A stretch of DNA of 64,000 nucleotides from Mycobacterium sp. NBC_00419 (GTDB lineage Bacteria > Actinomycetota > Actinomycetes > Mycobacteriales > Mycobacteriaceae), in the NCBI RefSeq assembly GCF_036023875.1, contig NZ_CP107931.1, positions 806,001 through 870,000 on the forward strand, read 5' to 3'. The notes beneath the pieces were generated by a model, which saw nothing but the letters and a program-made list of their open reading frames with translations, did not search any database and was not told where the DNA came from. Numbering within the stretch: position 1 is the stretch's first letter; each line of letters opens with the position of its first letter. The position numbers and the translations under genes are program-made. Of the stretch, positions 49,270-60,685 are shown piece after piece.

Positions 49270-52200
49270 CTAGGAGCCGCTCTGGAACAGACCCGACAGC
49301 CCGGTTCCGGAGTTGACGAAGCCGGAATTCGCGCCGCCGCCGCTGTTGAGGAAGCCCGACGACGGGGTGGTCGTGGAGTTGAAGAAGCCGGGCTCTTGTT
49401 GGATGTCGATGACGTTGAAGACGAACGGCCCCAGGGTTCCGTTGCCCGCGAGGTCGATCGTGTCGGTGTACGCGATCGGCGGCAGTTGGAACGGCCCGAA
49501 CGTCATGGCGTCGATCGTGATGGGGATATTGCTGTCAACGACCTTGATTGACGCGCCCCAGTTGGTGAAGGAGCAACCGACAAACGGGGCGCATCCCCCG
49601 ATGCGGTCCCAGGTCCTGACCTGGAACGGGATGTTGATGTCGATGGCGTTGAGCGTCGCCGGGTCGATGGTGGCGCCGATCGGAATGTCGATCGGGATCG
49701 TCACGTCGTAGTGGTACTCGATCTCGGAGATCGTGATCGAGTAGGTGAAGCTCAGCAGCCCCTGGTTGTTGCCACGCCAGAAGAGACCGTTGCTGTTGGT
49801 GCCCGAGATGAAGGCCCCGGTGTTGGTGTTGCCGGAGTTGGCCAGGCCGGTGTTGGTGTTGCCGGAGTTGGCCCAGCCGGTATTGGTGTTGCCGGCGTTG
49901 GCCGATCCGCTGTTGTTGCCGCCGACGTTCACGCTGCCGGAGTTGTGGCTGCCCGCGTTGCCGTAGCCGGTGTTAACGCTGCCGACATTGGAGATGCCGG
50001 TGTTACTGCCGCCCACGTTGAACAACCCGGTGTTGAGGTTGCCGGCGTTGCCGATGCCCCAGTTGTTGTTGCCGGAGTTGAAGAATCCGACGTTGCCGTC
50101 ACCGGAGTTGAAGAACCCGATGTTGTTGTTACCCGAGTTGAACAACCCAAAGTTGCCCGTCCCGGTGTTCCAGGCTCCGAACCCGATCTGATTGTTCCCC
50201 GTCAGACCGAACCCGATATTGCCGGTTCCGGTGTTACCGAACCCGATGTTGCCGCTGCCGGTGTTGCCGAACCCGAAGTTGTTGTCTCCCAGGTTGCCCC
50301 AGCCGACGTTGAAGTTCCCCAGGTTGCCGATACCGATGTTGACATCGCCGGCGTTGCCGACGCCGATATTGCCGTCACCGGAGTTCCCCGACCCGAGGTT
50401 GCCGTCCCCGGCATTGCCGCTGCCGACGTTGTTGTTGCCGTAGTTACCGGATCCGAGGTTCACGTCACCGACGTTGCCGAATCCGGCATTGAGGGAACCG
50501 ACGTTGCCCAGGCCGAGGTTGAACCTTGTGCCGGTGGCATCGCGGAACAGACCGGCCAATTGCGTGCCGAGGGTCGCCAGGCCCGAAACGTTGGCCGCTG
50601 CAGCAAGATCGAGTGTGGAGGTGTTGAACCATCCCGACATGGTGTTGCCGAGGTTGGCCCAACCCGAGAGCAGTGCGCCGTAGTTCTGCAGGCCGGAGAG
50701 GCCGTTGCCGGCGTTGGACCAGCCGGAGGAGCCGGCGCCGACGTTGAACAGCCCGGAGCCGCCGCCGGTGCCGGTGTTGAAGAAGCCCGATGTCGGGTTG
50801 GTGGTGGAGTTGAAGAAGCCGGGGGCGGCCGGGATGTCGAGCAGCTTGATCTCGACGGGGCCGATGCCGCCGCTGGCGCCGATCTTGATGACGGTGCTCG
50901 GTCCACCGATCGTTGCGGTCACGGCCTTGTTGTCGGTGAATCCGAGTTGGATGGGTCCGACGGTGATCGGCCCGAAGTTCGCGCTGACGCCTTCTTGGTT
51001 GACAACGCAGCCGATGAAGCAGACCGACTGCCCGAGAACGGCTCCTGGGCCGACCGTGACGGTAGGGATCGTGATGGTGTCGATCGTCAGTGGGGTGACG
51101 GTGACGGTGACGGGGATGTCGACGGGGATGTCGACGTCGAAGTGGCCGGTGATCTCGGAGATGGTGATACCCAGGCTCGCCCCGAAGAGGCCCTGGTTGT
51201 TGCCGCGCCAGAAGAAGCCGTTGTTGCCGTTGCCGGAGATGAACGCCCCGGTGTTGAGGTTGCCGGTGTTGGCCACACCGGTGTTGGAGTTCCCCGAGTT
51301 CGCCCACCCGGTGTTGGTATTGCCCGCGTTGAAGTCGCCGCTGTTGGTGTTGCCGATGTTCAGGCTGCCCGAGTTGTGGCTGCCCTTGTTGCCGTAGCCG
51401 GTGTTGACGCTGCCGACATTGGAGACACCGGTATTGGTGTTGCCCACATTGAACAACCCGGTGTTGAGGTTTCCGGCATTGCCGATACCGAAGTTGTTGT
51501 CACCAGAGTTGAAGAACCCGATATTGCCATCACCAGAGTTGAAGAAACCGATGTTGTTGTTCCCCGAGTTGAACAACCCGATATTGCCCGTCCCGGTGTT
51601 CCAGCCACCGAACCCGATCTGATTGTTACCCGTCAGACCAAACCCGATATTGCCCGTCCCGGTATTCCCGAACCCGATGTTGCCGCTACCGGTATTGCCG
51701 AACCCGAAGTTGTTGTCCCCCAGGTTCCCGACACCAACATTGCCCGACCCCGCATTACCCCAACCGACATTGCCGTCACCGGAGTTCCCCGACCCCAGAT
51801 TGCCGTCCCCCACATTGCCGTCACCGACATTGGTCGCACCCTCGTTACCCGAGCCCAGGTTCCAATCCCCCACATTGCCCGACCCGACATTGCCAAACCC
51901 CACATTGCCCAGACCCAGATTCACCTGAGCACCACGCAGCAGACCCGCCACCTGCGAACCCACACTGCCCCAGCCCGAAACATTGGCCGCATCACCAAGA
52001 TTCAGACTCGAGGAGTTATAGATCCCCGACACCGCCGAACCAAGATTGGCCACCCCCGACGAGGACGACCCATAGTTCAAGAACCCCGACAACCCCGCCG
52101 CACCCACCAACTCCAACGGCACCATATTCAACAGACCCGAACTACCCGCACCAAAGTTGAAGAACCCCGAACCACCACCAGCACCCGAATTAAAGAACCC

Positions 52201-55200
52201 CGACGTCGGCGCCGTCGTCGAGTTGAAGAAGCCGGGGGCGGTGGGGATGTCGAGCAGCGAGATGGTGATCGGGTCGATCGCACCGAGACCGGTGATGTGG
52301 ATGGTGGTATCCGGTCCGCCGATGAGTGCGGAGACATCGGGCAGGGTGACGGGCACGGTGGGGATGGTGATGCTGGAGACCTGGAAGGAGGTGCCGCCAC
52401 CGGTGCCGAGTGGCAGCGGCCACAGCGGTGCGTCGATGAGGAAGCCTGGGATGGTGAAGGTTTCGAGGGTGACGTCGGCGAGGTCGACACTGATCGGGAT
52501 GTCGATGGGGACGTCGATGTTGAGGGTGATGGGGATCTCGGAGATGGTGATACCCAGGCTCGCCCCGAAGAGGCCCTGGTTGTTGCCGCGCCAGAAGAAG
52601 CCGTTGTTGCCGTTGCCGGAGATGAACGCCCCGGTGTTGAGGTTGCCGGCATTGGCCACACCGGTGTTGGAGTTCCCCGAGTTCGCCCACCCGGTGTTGG
52701 TATTGCCCGCGTTGAACAACCCCGAGTTGGTGTTACCGACGTTCATCCCACCCGAGTTGTGGCTACCGGCATTGCCGTAGCCGGTGTTGACGCTGCCGAC
52801 ATTGGAGACGCCGGTGTTGGTGTTGCCCACATTGAACAACCCGGTGTTGAGGTTTCCGGCATTGCCGATACCGAAGTTGTTGTCACCGGAGTTGAAGAAC
52901 CCGATGTTCCCGTCACCAGAGTTGAAGAACCCGATGTTGTTGTTCCCCGAGTTGAACAACCCGATATTGCCCGTCCCGGTGTTCCAGCCGCCGAACCCGA
53001 TCTGATTGTTACCCGTCAGACCAAACCCGATATTGCCCGTCCCGGTATTCCCGAACCCGATGTTGCCGCTACCGGTATTGCCGAACCCGAAGTTGTTGTC
53101 CCCCAGGTTCCCGACACCAACATTGCCCGACCCCGCATTACCCCAACCGACATTGCCGTCACCGGAGTTCCCCGACCCCAGATTGCCGTCCCCCACATTG
53201 CCGTCACCGACATTGGTCGCACCCTCGTTACCCGAGCCCAGGTTCCAATCCCCCACATTGCCCGACCCGACATTGCCAAACCCCACATTGCCCAGACCCA
53301 GATTCACCTGAGCACCACGCAGCAGACCCGCCACCTGCGAACCCACACTGCCCCAGCCCGAAACATTGGCCGCATCACCAAGATTCAGACTCGAGGAGTT
53401 ATAGATCCCCGACACCGCCGAACCAAGATTGGCCACCCCCGACGAGGACGACCCATAGTTCAAGAACCCCGACAACCCCGCCGCACCCACCAACTCCAAC
53501 GGCACCATATTCAACAGACCCGAACTACCCGCACCAAAGTTGAAGAACCCCGAACCACCACCAGCACCCGAATTAAAGAACCCCGACGTCGGCGCCGTCG
53601 TCGAGTTGAAGAACCCGGGACCCTTCGGAATATCCAACAGCGAAATCACGATGGGTCCGATGCCGCCGGTACCGGTGATGTGGATCGCCGTGCCCTGGCC
53701 ACCGATCTCAGCGGTGAGGAAGGGATTGTCGGCCGATACCACGATGTTCGGGATGTTGATGGGGCCGATGGTGATGGCGTTGCCGAGGCCGTTGATCTGG
53801 GCCTGAATCTGGGGAACGCTGAAGGCCAGGACTGTGACGGTTCCCGGCTGCGGGCCGGCGCCGATGGTGGCCGTGATGGGGACCGCGATCGGAACGTCCG
53901 CTTCGAGGGTGATGGGGATTGTCGGGATGGTGATGCCGAGGCTGGCGCCGAACTGGCCCTGATTGTTGCCGCGCCAGAGCAGGCCGTTACTGAAGTTGCC
54001 GGCGATGAAGGCCCCGGTGTTGACGTTGCCGGTGTTGGCGACACCGGTGTTGGAGTTCCCCGAGTTCGCCAGCCCCGTATTGGTGTTACCCGCATTGAAG
54101 GCACCACTGTTGGTGTTGCCGACGTTCATCCCACCCGAGTTGTGGCTACCGGAATTGCCATACCCCGAGTTCACACTGCCCACATTCGAGACACCGGTGT
54201 TGGTGTTGCCCACATTGAACAACCCGGTGTTCAGGTTTCCGGCATTGCCGATCCCGAAGTTGTTGTCACCAGAGTTGAAGAACCCGACATTGCCATCACC
54301 AGAGTTGAAGAACCCGATGTTGTTGTTCCCCGAGTTGAACAACCCGATATTGCCCGTCCCGGTGTTCCAGCCACCGAACCCGATCTGATTGTTCCCCGTC
54401 AGACCAAACCCGATATTGCCCGTGCCGGTGTTGCCGAACCCGATATTCCCGGTACCGGTATTGCCGAACCCGAAGTTGTTGTCCCCCAGGTTCCCCCAGC
54501 CGACATTAAAGTTCCCCCGGTTACCGAACCCGACATTGACGTCGCCGTTGTTGCCCGCGCCGATGTTGCCGTCACCGGAGTTCCCCAACCCCAGATTGCC
54601 GTCCCCCACATTGCCGTCACCGACATTCGTCGCACCCTCGTTACCCGAGCCCAAGTTCCAGTTTCCGACGTTGCCCGACCCGACGTTGCCGAACCCCAGA
54701 TTGCCCAGACCCAGGTTGAAGGTGCTGCCCGTGGCGTCGCGGAACAGCCCGGCCAGCGAGGTGCCCACGGTGGCCAGACCCGAAAGATCCGCGGCGGCAT
54801 CGAGGTTCAACGTCGAGGTGTTGAACCACCCAGAGATCTGCGAGCCGAGGTTCGCCAGCCCGGAGGACAGCGACCCGTAGTTGAGCAGTCCGGACAGGCC
54901 GGAGCCGCCGACGATCTCCAGCGGCACCATGTTCAGCAGACCCGAACTGCCTGCACCGAAGTTGAAGAGCCCCGAACCACCACCGGCACCCGAGTTGAAG
55001 AACCCCGACGTCGCTGCGGTGGTGGAGTTGAAGAACCCCGGACCCTTCGGAATATCCAACAGTGAGATGTACACGCCACCGATGCCCGCCGTCGCGGTAC
55101 CGGTGATCACGGTGTCGGGGCCACCGATGCGGATCTGCGGTGCCGCTGTGGATGTCTCGGCCTCGATGGTCGGAATGGTCACGGAGGTGATCTGGCCGGT

Positions 55201-58200
55201 GATGCTGAGGATGCTGAGCAGGGTGATCCCGTACGGGATGCTGGGGATGGTGGGCAGGCTGTAGAAGACATCGCCGAGGTTCGTGGTGATCGGGATGTCG
55301 ATCGGGATGGTCGCGGTGGCGTGGATGGAGTAGACGGGTAGGTAGATCCCGAAGGCTGCGCCGAACTGACCCTGGTTGTCGCCACGCCAGAAGAAGCCGT
55401 TGTTGTAATTACCGGAGATGAACGCCCCGGTGTTGACATCGCCCGAATTGGCCAGACCCGTATTGGAATTACCCGAGTTCGCCCACCCGGTGTTGGTGTT
55501 GCCCGCGTTGAAGTCGCCGCTGTTGGTGTTGCCGATGTTCAGGCTGCCCGAGTTGTGGCTGCCCTTGTTGCCGTAGCCGGTGTTGACGCTGCCGACATTC
55601 GAGATGCCGGTGTTGGTGTTGCCCACATTGAACAACCCGGTGTTGAGGTTTCCGGCATTGCCGATCCCGAAGTTGTTGTCACCGGAGTTGAAGAACCCGA
55701 CATTGCCATCACCAGAGTTGAAGAACCCGATGTTGTTGTTACCCGAGTTGAACAACCCGATATTGCCCGTCCCGGTGTTCCAGCCGCCGAACCCGATCTG
55801 GTTGTTGCCGGTCAGCCCGATCCCGATGTTGCCGGTGCCGGTATTCCCGAACCCGATGTTCCCGCTACCGGTATTGCCGAACCCGAAGTTGTTGTCCCCC
55901 AGGTTCCCCCACCCGATATTGGAACTACCGAGATTGCCCGCGCCGACGTTCGCATTACCGGAGTTACCCGAGCCGACGTTGTTGTCTCCGGAGTTACCCG
56001 CGCCGAGATTGCTATCGCCCAGGTTGCCGTCACCGACGTTGAGTGTGCCTTCGTTGCCCGAGCCCAGGTTCCAGTCCCCGACGTTGCCGAACCCGGCATT
56101 CCACGACCCGACATTGCCCAACCCGAGATTGGGGGCCAATCCCTGCAAGACGCCGGCCACCTGGGAGCCGACGTTGGCCATGCCTGAAACAAACGCCGGG
56201 ACAGCGAGATCCAGCGTCGAGGTGTTGAACAATCCCGAGATGGTGTTGCCCAGGTTGGCCCACCCGGAGGCCAGTTGGCCGTAGTTCTGCCAGCCGGACA
56301 GACCGGTGCCGCCCGGCGCGACCTGATTGGCCCAGCCCGAGGCGCCGGCACCATCGTTGGAGAACCCGGACCCGCCGCCGGTTCCCGAGTTGAAGAAGCC
56401 CGACGTGGGGTTGGTCGTCGAGTTGAAGAACCCCGGGGCGGGGTCGATTTTGAGGAAGGTGATGGTGTAGGGATCAGCTTGTCCGGTGATCGTGATGTCG
56501 AGCGTCGTCGTCGAGGAACCGACGAAGATCTTGACGCCCGGGGTGTCCAGGATCGACTGCGGGACGATGATCGGCCCGAAGAAGGCCGAGAAACCCGTCG
56601 TCGAGTAGGTGAAGGCGGGAACCGTGAGACCAGGAACGTCGACCGCTTGTGTCGGGACGTCGATCTCCTGATTGATCGGGATGCTGAACGTGAAGCTGAA
56701 CGGGATGGCCGGGATCGTGATCGACAGGTCGATACCGATCCAGCCCTGGTTGTCTCCGGTGACGAAGAATCCGTTGCTGTAGTTGCCGGAGATGAAGGCA
56801 CCGGTGTTGACGTTGCCCGAATTGGCAAGTCCGGTATTGGAATTGCCGGTGTTGGCCCACCCGGTGTTGGTGTTTCCGACGTTGAACGACCCGGTGTTGG
56901 TGCTACCGATGTTGGCCTGGCCGCTGTTGTGGTTGCCGCTGTTGGCGCGGCCGGTGTTGGCGCTACCGACGTTCGACATGCCGGTATTGGCCATGCCGAC
57001 GTTGAACAGCCCGGTGTTGAAATCGCCGGCGTTGCCGATGCCCCAGTTGCCGTTTCCGGAGTTGAAGAATCCGACATTGCCGTCACCGGAGTTGAAGAAC
57101 CCGATGTTGTTGTTGCCGGAGTTGAACAACCCGATATTGCCCGTGCCGGTGTTCCAGCCGCCGAATCCGATCTGGTTGTTGCCGGTCAGCCCGATGCCGA
57201 TGTTGCCGGTGCCGGTGTTGCCGAACCCGATATTCCCGCTACCGGTATTGCCGAACCCGAAGTTGTTGTCCCCCAGGTTCCCCCACCCGATATTGGAACT
57301 ACCGAGATTGCCCGCGCCCAGGTTCGAGCTGCCGGAGTTTCCGGAGCCGACGTTGTTGCTTCCGGAGTTGCCCGAGCCGAGGTTGCCGTCGCCGACGTTG
57401 CCGTCGCCCAGGTTCGAGCTGCCTTTGTTGCCCGATCCCAGGTTGAGATCACCGACGTTGCCGGAGCCGAGGTTGGCCGTACCGACGTTGCCCAGGCCGA
57501 GATTGGTCCCCAGCGACGTCAGCAGCGAGGTGAACAGCGGCACTGCCAGGAAATTGCGCAACCGGTCCTGCAACGTGCCGGCGGTGAGCTGGGTGGACAG
57601 TGCGGCGACCCAGGCCGTCAGCGCGGCAGAGACGTCGTCGTAGTCGACGACCGCCGCGCTGTTCAGAGGGGTTGTCGCCGCGGCGGCGATCGGAGCGTCG
57701 GCCACTGCGGCCGCGGCGGCTTCGGGAGCCTCGAACACAGTGGCGGCCACGGCGTCGGCCACGGCGGCGGTGGTCGCCGGTGGCGGGTCGTCAGCGGGCG
57801 TGGGCGCAGCCGCGGCCGCGGCAGGCACCCGGGCGGCGGCGGGCGGCGCGGCACTGGTGGTCGCGGTGGATCCTGCGGTGGCCGTCGACGCCGTGCCGCC
57901 GCCGGCGGTCTTGGCGGAGTCGGCGTCGGCGGATCGGGCCGCGCGACCCGACTTCCCGACGCTGCGCGTGGGCGCGGTGGTGGTGGAGGCCGGTGAGTCT
58001 TCGGCGCTCGATCGGGCAGCGGTGCTGCGACCTGAACCGCCGTGGGCCGGTGCCGAACTGCCCGCCGTCGATCCGGCGGAGTCCGCGGTATCCGCGTGGG
58101 CGATCGCAGGCCCGGCAGCAAATGCGGCGCCGACCGCGACGGTGGCCACGCCCGCGCCCAGCCACGCGTACGGTTCGATGCGGCGCTGGGGCTTGCGACG

Positions 58201-58260
58201 ATGGCGACCGGCTTTGACTTTCGGCGCTTTCTTGGCGCGATGACGGCCGGTCACGGCCAT
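49270..58260 (-). CDS. Giant secreted MPTR (NxGxGN) repeat protein without PPE domain
   Basis: A 2996-codon gene. Residues 1-30 are very basic ([18 protein letters not shown]), 31-55 hydrophobic, ending AHA before residue 57: a Sec-type signal. A Ser/Thr/Ala/Pro-rich linker follows to about residue 215. From about residue 255 there are six large modules, most about 460 residues, each with dozens of NxGxGN / GNxGxxN pentapeptides (as in PPE-MPTR proteins), then a DNQG or NNQG segment, a beta-rich stretch with IPI.(V/I)(D/T)(V/I)P patterns, and [16 protein letters not shown]. No PPE or PE domain is present, so it is not a true PPE protein. Probably an extended surface or secreted protein. The ATG at 58260 lacks a ribosome site; TAATTT ends right before it, so a leaderless start at GTG 58254 is likely. 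Confidence 0.88.
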   Translation of the reverse strand: MAVTGRHRAKKAPKVKAGRHRRKPQRRIEPYAWLGAGVATVAVGAAFAAGPAIAHADTADSAGSTAGSSAPAHGGSGRSTAARSSAEDSPASTTTAPTRSVGKSGRAARSADADSAKTAGGGTASTATAGSTATTSAAPPAAARVPAAAAAAPTPADDPPPATTAAVADAVAATVFEAPEAAAAAVADAPIAAAATTPLNSAAVVDYDDVSAALTAWVAALSTQLTAGTLQDRLRNFLAVPLFTSLLTSLGTNLGLGNVGTANLGSGNVGDLNLGSGNKGSSNLGDGNVGDGNLGSGNSGSNNVGSGNSGSSNLGAGNLGSSNIGWGNLGDNNFGFGNTGSGNIGFGNTGTGNIGIGLTGNNQIGFGGWNTGTGNIGLFNSGNNNIGFFNSGDGNVGFFNSGNGNWGIGNAGDFNTGLFNVGMANTGMSNVGSANTGRANSGNHNSGQANIGSTNTGSFNVGNTNTGWANTGNSNTGLANSGNVNTGAFISGNYSNGFFVTGDNQGWIGIDLSITIPAIPFSFTFSIPINQEIDVPTQAVDVPGLTVPAFTYSTTGFSAFFGPIIVPQSILDTPGVKIFVGSSTTTLDITITGQADPYTITFLKIDPAPGFFNSTTNPTSGFFNSGTGGGSGFSNDGAGASGWANQVAPGGTGLSGWQNYGQLASGWANLGNTISGLFNTSTLDLAVPAFVSGMANVGSQVAGVLQGLAPNLGLGNVGSWNAGFGNVGDWNLGSGNEGTLNVGDGNLGDSNLGAGNSGDNNVGSGNSGNANVGAGNLGSSNIGWGNLGDNNFGFGNTGSGNIGFGNTGTGNIGIGLTGNNQIGFGGWNTGTGNIGLFNSGNNNIGFFNSGDGNVGFFNSGDNNFGIGNAGNLNTGLFNVGNTNTGISNVGSVNTGYGNKGSHNSGSLNIGNTNSGDFNAGNTNTGWANSGNSNTGLANSGDVNTGAFISGNYNNGFFWRGDNQGQFGAAFGIYLPVYSIHATATIPIDIPITTNLGDVFYSLPTIPSIPYGITLLSILSITGQITSVTIPTIEAETSTAAPQIRIGGPDTVITGTATAGIGGVYISLLDIPKGPGFFNSTTAATSGFFNSGAGGGSGLFNFGAGSSGLLNMVPLEIVGGSGLSGLLNYGSLSSGLANLGSQISGWFNTSTLNLDAAADLSGLATVGTSLAGLFRDATGSTFNLGLGNLGFGNVGSGNVGNWNLGSGNEGATNVGDGNVGDGNLGLGNSGDGNIGAGNNGDVNVGFGNRGNFNVGWGNLGDNNFGFGNTGTGNIGFGNTGTGNIGFGLTGNNQIGFGGWNTGTGNIGLFNSGNNNIGFFNSGDGNVGFFNSGDNNFGIGNAGNLNTGLFNVGNTNTGVSNVGSVNSGYGNSGSHNSGGMNVGNTNSGAFNAGNTNTGLANSGNSNTGVANTGNVNTGAFIAGNFSNGLLWRGNNQGQFGASLGITIPTIPITLEADVPIAVPITATIGAGPQPGTVTVLAFSVPQIQAQINGLGNAITIGPINIPNIVVSADNPFLTAEIGGQGTAIHITGTGGIGPIVISLLDIPKGPGFFNSTTAPTSGFFNSGAGGGSGFFNFGAGSSGLLNMVPLELVGAAGLSGFLNYGSSSSGVANLGSAVSGIYNSSSLNLGDAANVSGWGSVGSQVAGLLRGAQVNLGLGNVGFGNVGSGNVGDWNLGSGNEGATNVGDGNVGDGNLGSGNSGDGNVGWGNAGSGNVGVGNLGDNNFGFGNTGSGNIGFGNTGTGNIGFGLTGNNQIGFGGWNTGTGNIGLFNSGNNNIGFFNSGDGNIGFFNSGDNNFGIGNAGNLNTGLFNVGNTNTGVSNVGSVNTGYGNAGSHNSGGMNVGNTNSGLFNAGNTNTGWANSGNSNTGVANAGNLNTGAFISGNGNNGFFWRGNNQGLFGASLGITISEIPITLNIDVPIDIPISVDLADVTLETFTIPGFLIDAPLWPLPLGTGGGTSFQVSSITIPTVPVTLPDVSALIGGPDTTIHITGLGAIDPITISLLDIPTAPGFFNSTTAPTSGFFNSGAGGGSGFFNFGAGSSGLLNMVPLELVGAAGLSGFLNYGSSSSGVANLGSAVSGIYNSSSLNLGDAANVSGWGSVGSQVAGLLRGAQVNLGLGNVGFGNVGSGNVGDWNLGSGNEGATNVGDGNVGDGNLGSGNSGDGNVGWGNAGSGNVGVGNLGDNNFGFGNTGSGNIGFGNTGTGNIGFGLTGNNQIGFGGWNTGTGNIGLFNSGNNNIGFFNSGDGNIGFFNSGDNNFGIGNAGNLNTGLFNVGNTNTGVSNVGSVNTGYGNKGSHNSGSLNIGNTNSGDFNAGNTNTGWANSGNSNTGVANTGNLNTGAFISGNGNNGFFWRGNNQGLFGASLGITISEITGHFDVDIPVDIPVTVTVTPLTIDTITIPTVTVGPGAVLGQSVCFIGCVVNQEGVSANFGPITVGPIQLGFTDNKAVTATIGGPSTVIKIGASGGIGPVEIKLLDIPAAPGFFNSTTNPTSGFFNTGTGGGSGLFNVGAGSSGWSNAGNGLSGLQNYGALLSGWANLGNTMSGWFNTSTLDLAAAANVSGLATLGTQLAGLFRDATGTRFNLGLGNVGSLNAGFGNVGDVNLGSGNYGNNNVGSGNAGDGNLGSGNSGDGNIGVGNAGDVNIGIGNLGNFNVGWGNLGDNNFGFGNTGSGNIGFGNTGTGNIGFGLTGNNQIGFGAWNTGTGNFGLFNSGNNNIGFFNSGDGNVGFFNSGNNNWGIGNAGNLNTGLFNVGGSNTGISNVGSVNTGYGNAGSHNSGSVNVGGNNSGSANAGNTNTGWANSGNTNTGLANSGNTNTGAFISGTNSNGLFWRGNNQGLLSFTYSITISEIEYHYDVTIPIDIPIGATIDPATLNAIDINIPFQVRTWDRIGGCAPFVGCSFTNWGASIKVVDSNIPITIDAMTFGPFQLPPIAYTDTIDLAGNGTLGPFVFNVIDIQQEPGFFNSTTTPSSGFLNSGGGANSGFVNSGTGLSGLFQSGS
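51608..52230. repeat. 623-bp repeat, copy A (perfect match to 52991-53613)
   Basis: Reading base by base, this stretch is identical to 52991-53613, an offset of 1383 bp (461 codons). It covers the end of one MPTR module. Identity stops abruptly at both edges (A/G at 51607/52990 and G/C at 52231/53614), with near-identity continuing on the low-coordinate side. This indicates recent tandem duplication or gene conversion inside the coding sequence. Confidence 0.85.
52991..53613. repeat. 623-bp repeat, copy B (perfect match to 51608-52230)
   Basis: Second copy of the identical block within the giant gene. It is in the same reading frame, so recombination between copies would remove or add one 461-codon module without a frameshift. 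Confidence 0.85.
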
Positions 58261-58266
58261 AAATTA
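58261..58266 (-). promoter_or_regulatory. Candidate -10 box of giant MPTR gene
   Basis: TAATTT on the minus strand directly precedes ATG 58260. With 6 nt spacing transcription would begin at the GTG that is codon 3 (58254), giving a leaderless message starting VTGRHRAKK. Confidence 0.4.
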
Positions 58267-58348
58267 ACACGCGCGTCGGTACCGTGTTGTGGCTAAAACA
58301 AACAGCGCTCAGATTCGCCCCACGAAGTGATTCCGGCCGTTGGCAAAC

Positions 58349-58354
58349 TAGCGT
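58349..58354 (+). promoter_or_regulatory. -10 box of leaderless rbsK promoter
   Basis: TAGCGT, ending 6 nt before ATG 58361; matches TANNNT. No ribosome site is seen before the ATG. Confidence 0.5.
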
Positions 58355-58360
58355 GGACCC

Positions 58361-59221
58361 ATGGCGCGGGTGTGTGTGGTTGGCAGCGTGAACGTCGATC
58401 AGTTCTTCTCGGTGGCCGCCCTGCCGCGGCCCGGTGAAACGGTGCTCGCATCCGCTGTGCGCACCGAACCCGGCGGGAAGGGCGGTAACCAAGCGGTGGC
58501 CGCCGCCCGGGCCGGCGCCGAGGTCGAATTCGTCGGTGCGGTCGGCGCCGACGCGGCCGGTGCACAACTGCGAAGCCACCTCAGCGCCAACGGAGTCGGT
58601 CTCGACGGTCTCGAGGAGCTCTACGCGCCCAGTGGCAGCGCCGTGATCATGGTCGGCGAGGACGGCGACAACCTGATCGTCGTCGCTCCCGGCGCCAACG
58701 GCCATCTGACCCTGGCGTCGGCGGCCGCCCGCGCGGCGATCACCGGGTGCGAGGTACTGCTGGTCCAGCTCGAGATACCGGTGGCGACCGCGGTGGCGGC
58801 CGCGAGGGTGGCCCGCTCGGTCGGGGCGACCGTCATCGTCAACGCCTCACCGGTGAGCACCGACGCGGCGTTGGCGGACCTGGCCGCGGTGACCGATGTG
58901 GTGGTGGTCAATGAAACCGAGGAGCCGCACTGGGACTGGCCGACACCACATCGTGTGGTCACCCGGGGAGCGCGGGGTGCGAGCTATTGCGGACCGGACG
59001 GCCCGCTCGAGGTACCGGCGCCGGAGGTCGAAGCGATCGACACCACCGGAGCCGGCGATGTGTTCGCCGGCGTGCTCGCCGCCGACTGGACGACGGGTGC
59101 GCAGCGGGCGCTGCGACGGGCGTGCGCGGCGGGGGCGCTGGCGACGCTGGTCGCCGGCGCGGGAGACTGCGCGCCGACCGTCGAGGCGATCGACGATGCG
59201 CTACTGAACGATCTACCGTAG
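58361..59221 (+). CDS. rbsK: Ribokinase-like PfkB sugar kinase
   Basis: A 286-residue PfkB-family kinase, counterpart of Rv2436. N-terminal signature VVGSVNVDQFFSVAALPRPGETV with GGKGGNQAVAAARAGAEVEFVGAVG; C-terminal catalytic DTTGAGDVFAGVLAAD (Asp base, anion hole). It would phosphorylate ribose or a related sugar or nucleoside. It lacks a ribose ABC transporter nearby. The start ATG 58361 has a TAGCGT box 6 nt upstream. It is divergent from the giant MPTR gene, sharing a 100-bp region, and is followed 20 bp later by a crotonase gene. Confidence 0.88.
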   Translation: MARVCVVGSVNVDQFFSVAALPRPGETVLASAVRTEPGGKGGNQAVAAARAGAEVEFVGAVGADAAGAQLRSHLSANGVGLDGLEELYAPSGSAVIMVGEDGDNLIVVAPGANGHLTLASAAARAAITGCEVLLVQLEIPVATAVAAARVARSVGATVIVNASPVSTDAALADLAAVTDVVVVNETEEPHWDWPTPHRVVTRGARGASYCGPDGPLEVPAPEVEAIDTTGAGDVFAGVLAADWTTGAQRALRRACAAGALATLVAGAGDCAPTVEAIDDALLNDLP

Positions 59222-59241
59222 AGGCGATAGTCTCATCGTCG

Positions 59242-60063
59242 ATGACGCACACTGATTCGCCCCGCCCGCCCGATGGGGATTGGCTGGGCACGCCGTTCCT
59301 GAGGTTCACCCGCGAAGGCGCGTTCGGGGTGTGCACGCTGGATCGCCCCGAGGCGCGCAACGCGATGACACCGGCGATGTACTTCGGCATCAGATACGCC
59401 GTCAACCATGTCGGCTCCGATCCGGACTTAGCCGGGCTGCTGATCACCGGCACGGGTGAGGTCTTCGCCCCTGGCGGGGACATGGGCGGCGGCGGCGCCG
59501 ACAACTGGCTGACCTTCGGCTCGGCACTCGGTTTGGACGTCACCCCGTTCGAGACCCTGCGCCAGTCCAGCAAGCCGGTGGTCGCGGCGGTCAACGGCCT
59601 GTGCCAGGGCGGCGGTCTGCAGATCGCGCTGTGCGCCGACATGGCCGTGGTCAGTGAGCGCGCGACGTTCCGGGTGCCCGAGCTGTACCGGGGCATCGCC
59701 GATACGTACTACAGCCAGATGCTGACCCGGCTCATCGGCCCGGTCCGCACCCGCGACCTGATGTTCACCGGCCGAACCCTGACTGCCCAGGAAGCCCTGG
59801 ACTGGGGCATGGTCGCGCGGGTGGTCCCCCACGACGAGCTGGCCGACGCCGCCCGGGAAGTGCTGGCCCAGTGCTGTCGCACCGCGCCCGACGCCCGCTC
59901 GGTGGTGAAGTCGACCATCGACAGTTACCTGGGCCTCTACGACCGGATCGGCATGCAGCGCAGTCTCGGATCCCCGGAGTCGATCGAGGGCTTCCTGGCG
60001 TTCAAGGAGCGCCGCTCACCGAGCTGGGTGCACCCGGACCTGCGGATCGACGGCAGGCTGTAG
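59242..60063 (+). CDS. Enoyl-CoA hydratase/isomerase family protein
   Basis: A 273-residue crotonase-fold protein. The oxyanion-hole strands are FGVCTLDRPEARNAMT with LLITGTGEVFAPGGDMGGGG, and AVNGLCQGGGLQIALCADMAV. The usual catalytic Glu region is FRVPELYRGIADTYY. It probably hydrates or isomerises an acyl-CoA in fatty acid or ring degradation; the exact substrate is unknown. The ATG 59242 is chosen; a TAGTCT box lies 8 nt before it. It precedes a GNAT gene by 9 bp, likely in one transcript with rbsK. Confidence 0.88.
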   Translation: MTHTDSPRPPDGDWLGTPFLRFTREGAFGVCTLDRPEARNAMTPAMYFGIRYAVNHVGSDPDLAGLLITGTGEVFAPGGDMGGGGADNWLTFGSALGLDVTPFETLRQSSKPVVAAVNGLCQGGGLQIALCADMAVVSERATFRVPELYRGIADTYYSQMLTRLIGPVRTRDLMFTGRTLTAQEALDWGMVARVVPHDELADAAREVLAQCCRTAPDARSVVKSTIDSYLGLYDRIGMQRSLGSPESIEGFLAFKERRSPSWVHPDLRIDGRL

Positions 60064-60072
60064 GGCCCCGCG

Positions 60073-60639
60073 ATGGTGACGCAAGCCCGGATACGACCGG
60101 CAACCCTGCTCGATGTCCCCGCACTGGTTGCGCTCGAAGACCGCTACTTCATCGGCAATCTCAGCGAATCCGAGCGTGCCGGCGGCTTCATCTCCGTTCG
60201 GCATTCCCCGGAATGGTTTGCCCGGGCGGTTGACGACGGGGGCGTGCACGTCGCCGTGACCGAGGACGACCGCGTTGGCGGTTTCATCGCCGTGCTCGCC
60301 CCACCGGCGGCGACCGACCCGGACCTGCCGCCGATCGTGCGCGGAGTGATCGACCTCGCTCAGACCGTGGAGATGAACGGACGACCAATCGCCATGCAGC
60401 GCTACGCATTACGCGGTCCGGTCTGCATCGGCGCGGAACTGAGAGGACAAGGGGTCTACTCATCGTTCAACGCGGTGACCCGCAAGGCCTACCGCGACAA
60501 GTTCGACGTCGGCGTGCTCTTCGTCGCCGCCGACAACCCGAGATCACTGCACACGGCGACCGATAAACTCGGGGCGCAATCGCTGGCGACGTTCGAGGTC
60601 GACTCCAAGCTGTTTCACTTTCTGGCGTTCAGCTTCTAG
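60073..60639 (+). CDS. GNAT-fold N-acetyltransferase-like protein
   Basis: A 188-residue GNAT-type protein. IRPATLLDVPALVALEDRYFIGN opens the fold, and the CoA-binding loop appears as CIGAELRGQGVYSSFN, a variant of the R/QxxGxG/A motif. VLFVAADNPRSLHTATDKLGAQ forms the last helices. Substrate unknown. It follows the crotonase gene closely and converges with the metallo-beta-lactamase gene. Confidence 0.72.
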   Translation: MVTQARIRPATLLDVPALVALEDRYFIGNLSESERAGGFISVRHSPEWFARAVDDGGVHVAVTEDDRVGGFIAVLAPPAATDPDLPPIVRGVIDLAQTVEMNGRPIAMQRYALRGPVCIGAELRGQGVYSSFNAVTRKAYRDKFDVGVLFVAADNPRSLHTATDKLGAQSLATFEVDSKLFHFLAFSF

Positions 60640-60656
60640 CGTTCGGCAGGCTGTAG

Positions 60657-60685
60657 GGCCGAGGCTCCTCAGTCGTCCTCGGGCC
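60657..60685. terminator. Hairpin between convergent GNAT and MBL genes
   Basis: GGCCGAGG and CCTCGGGCC can pair (8 bp with one bulge) around a 12-nt loop, overlapping the MBL stop. A possible two-way terminator. Confidence 0.4.

Noticed and set aside
49711..55065. A 1784-codon open frame on the plus strand, opposite the giant repeat gene, with its own regular repeats
   Set aside because: It mirrors the NxGxGN repeats. Reverse complements of the common Asn, Gly and Phe codons give no stop codons in this frame. It has no start signal or recognisable domain, and the minus-strand product has a clear signal peptide and family repeats.
49270..58260. Short-period repeats resembling a CRISPR array or tandem satellite
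   Set aside because: The repeats follow codon and pentapeptide periodicity, lie within one long coding frame, and have no unique spacers or cas genes.
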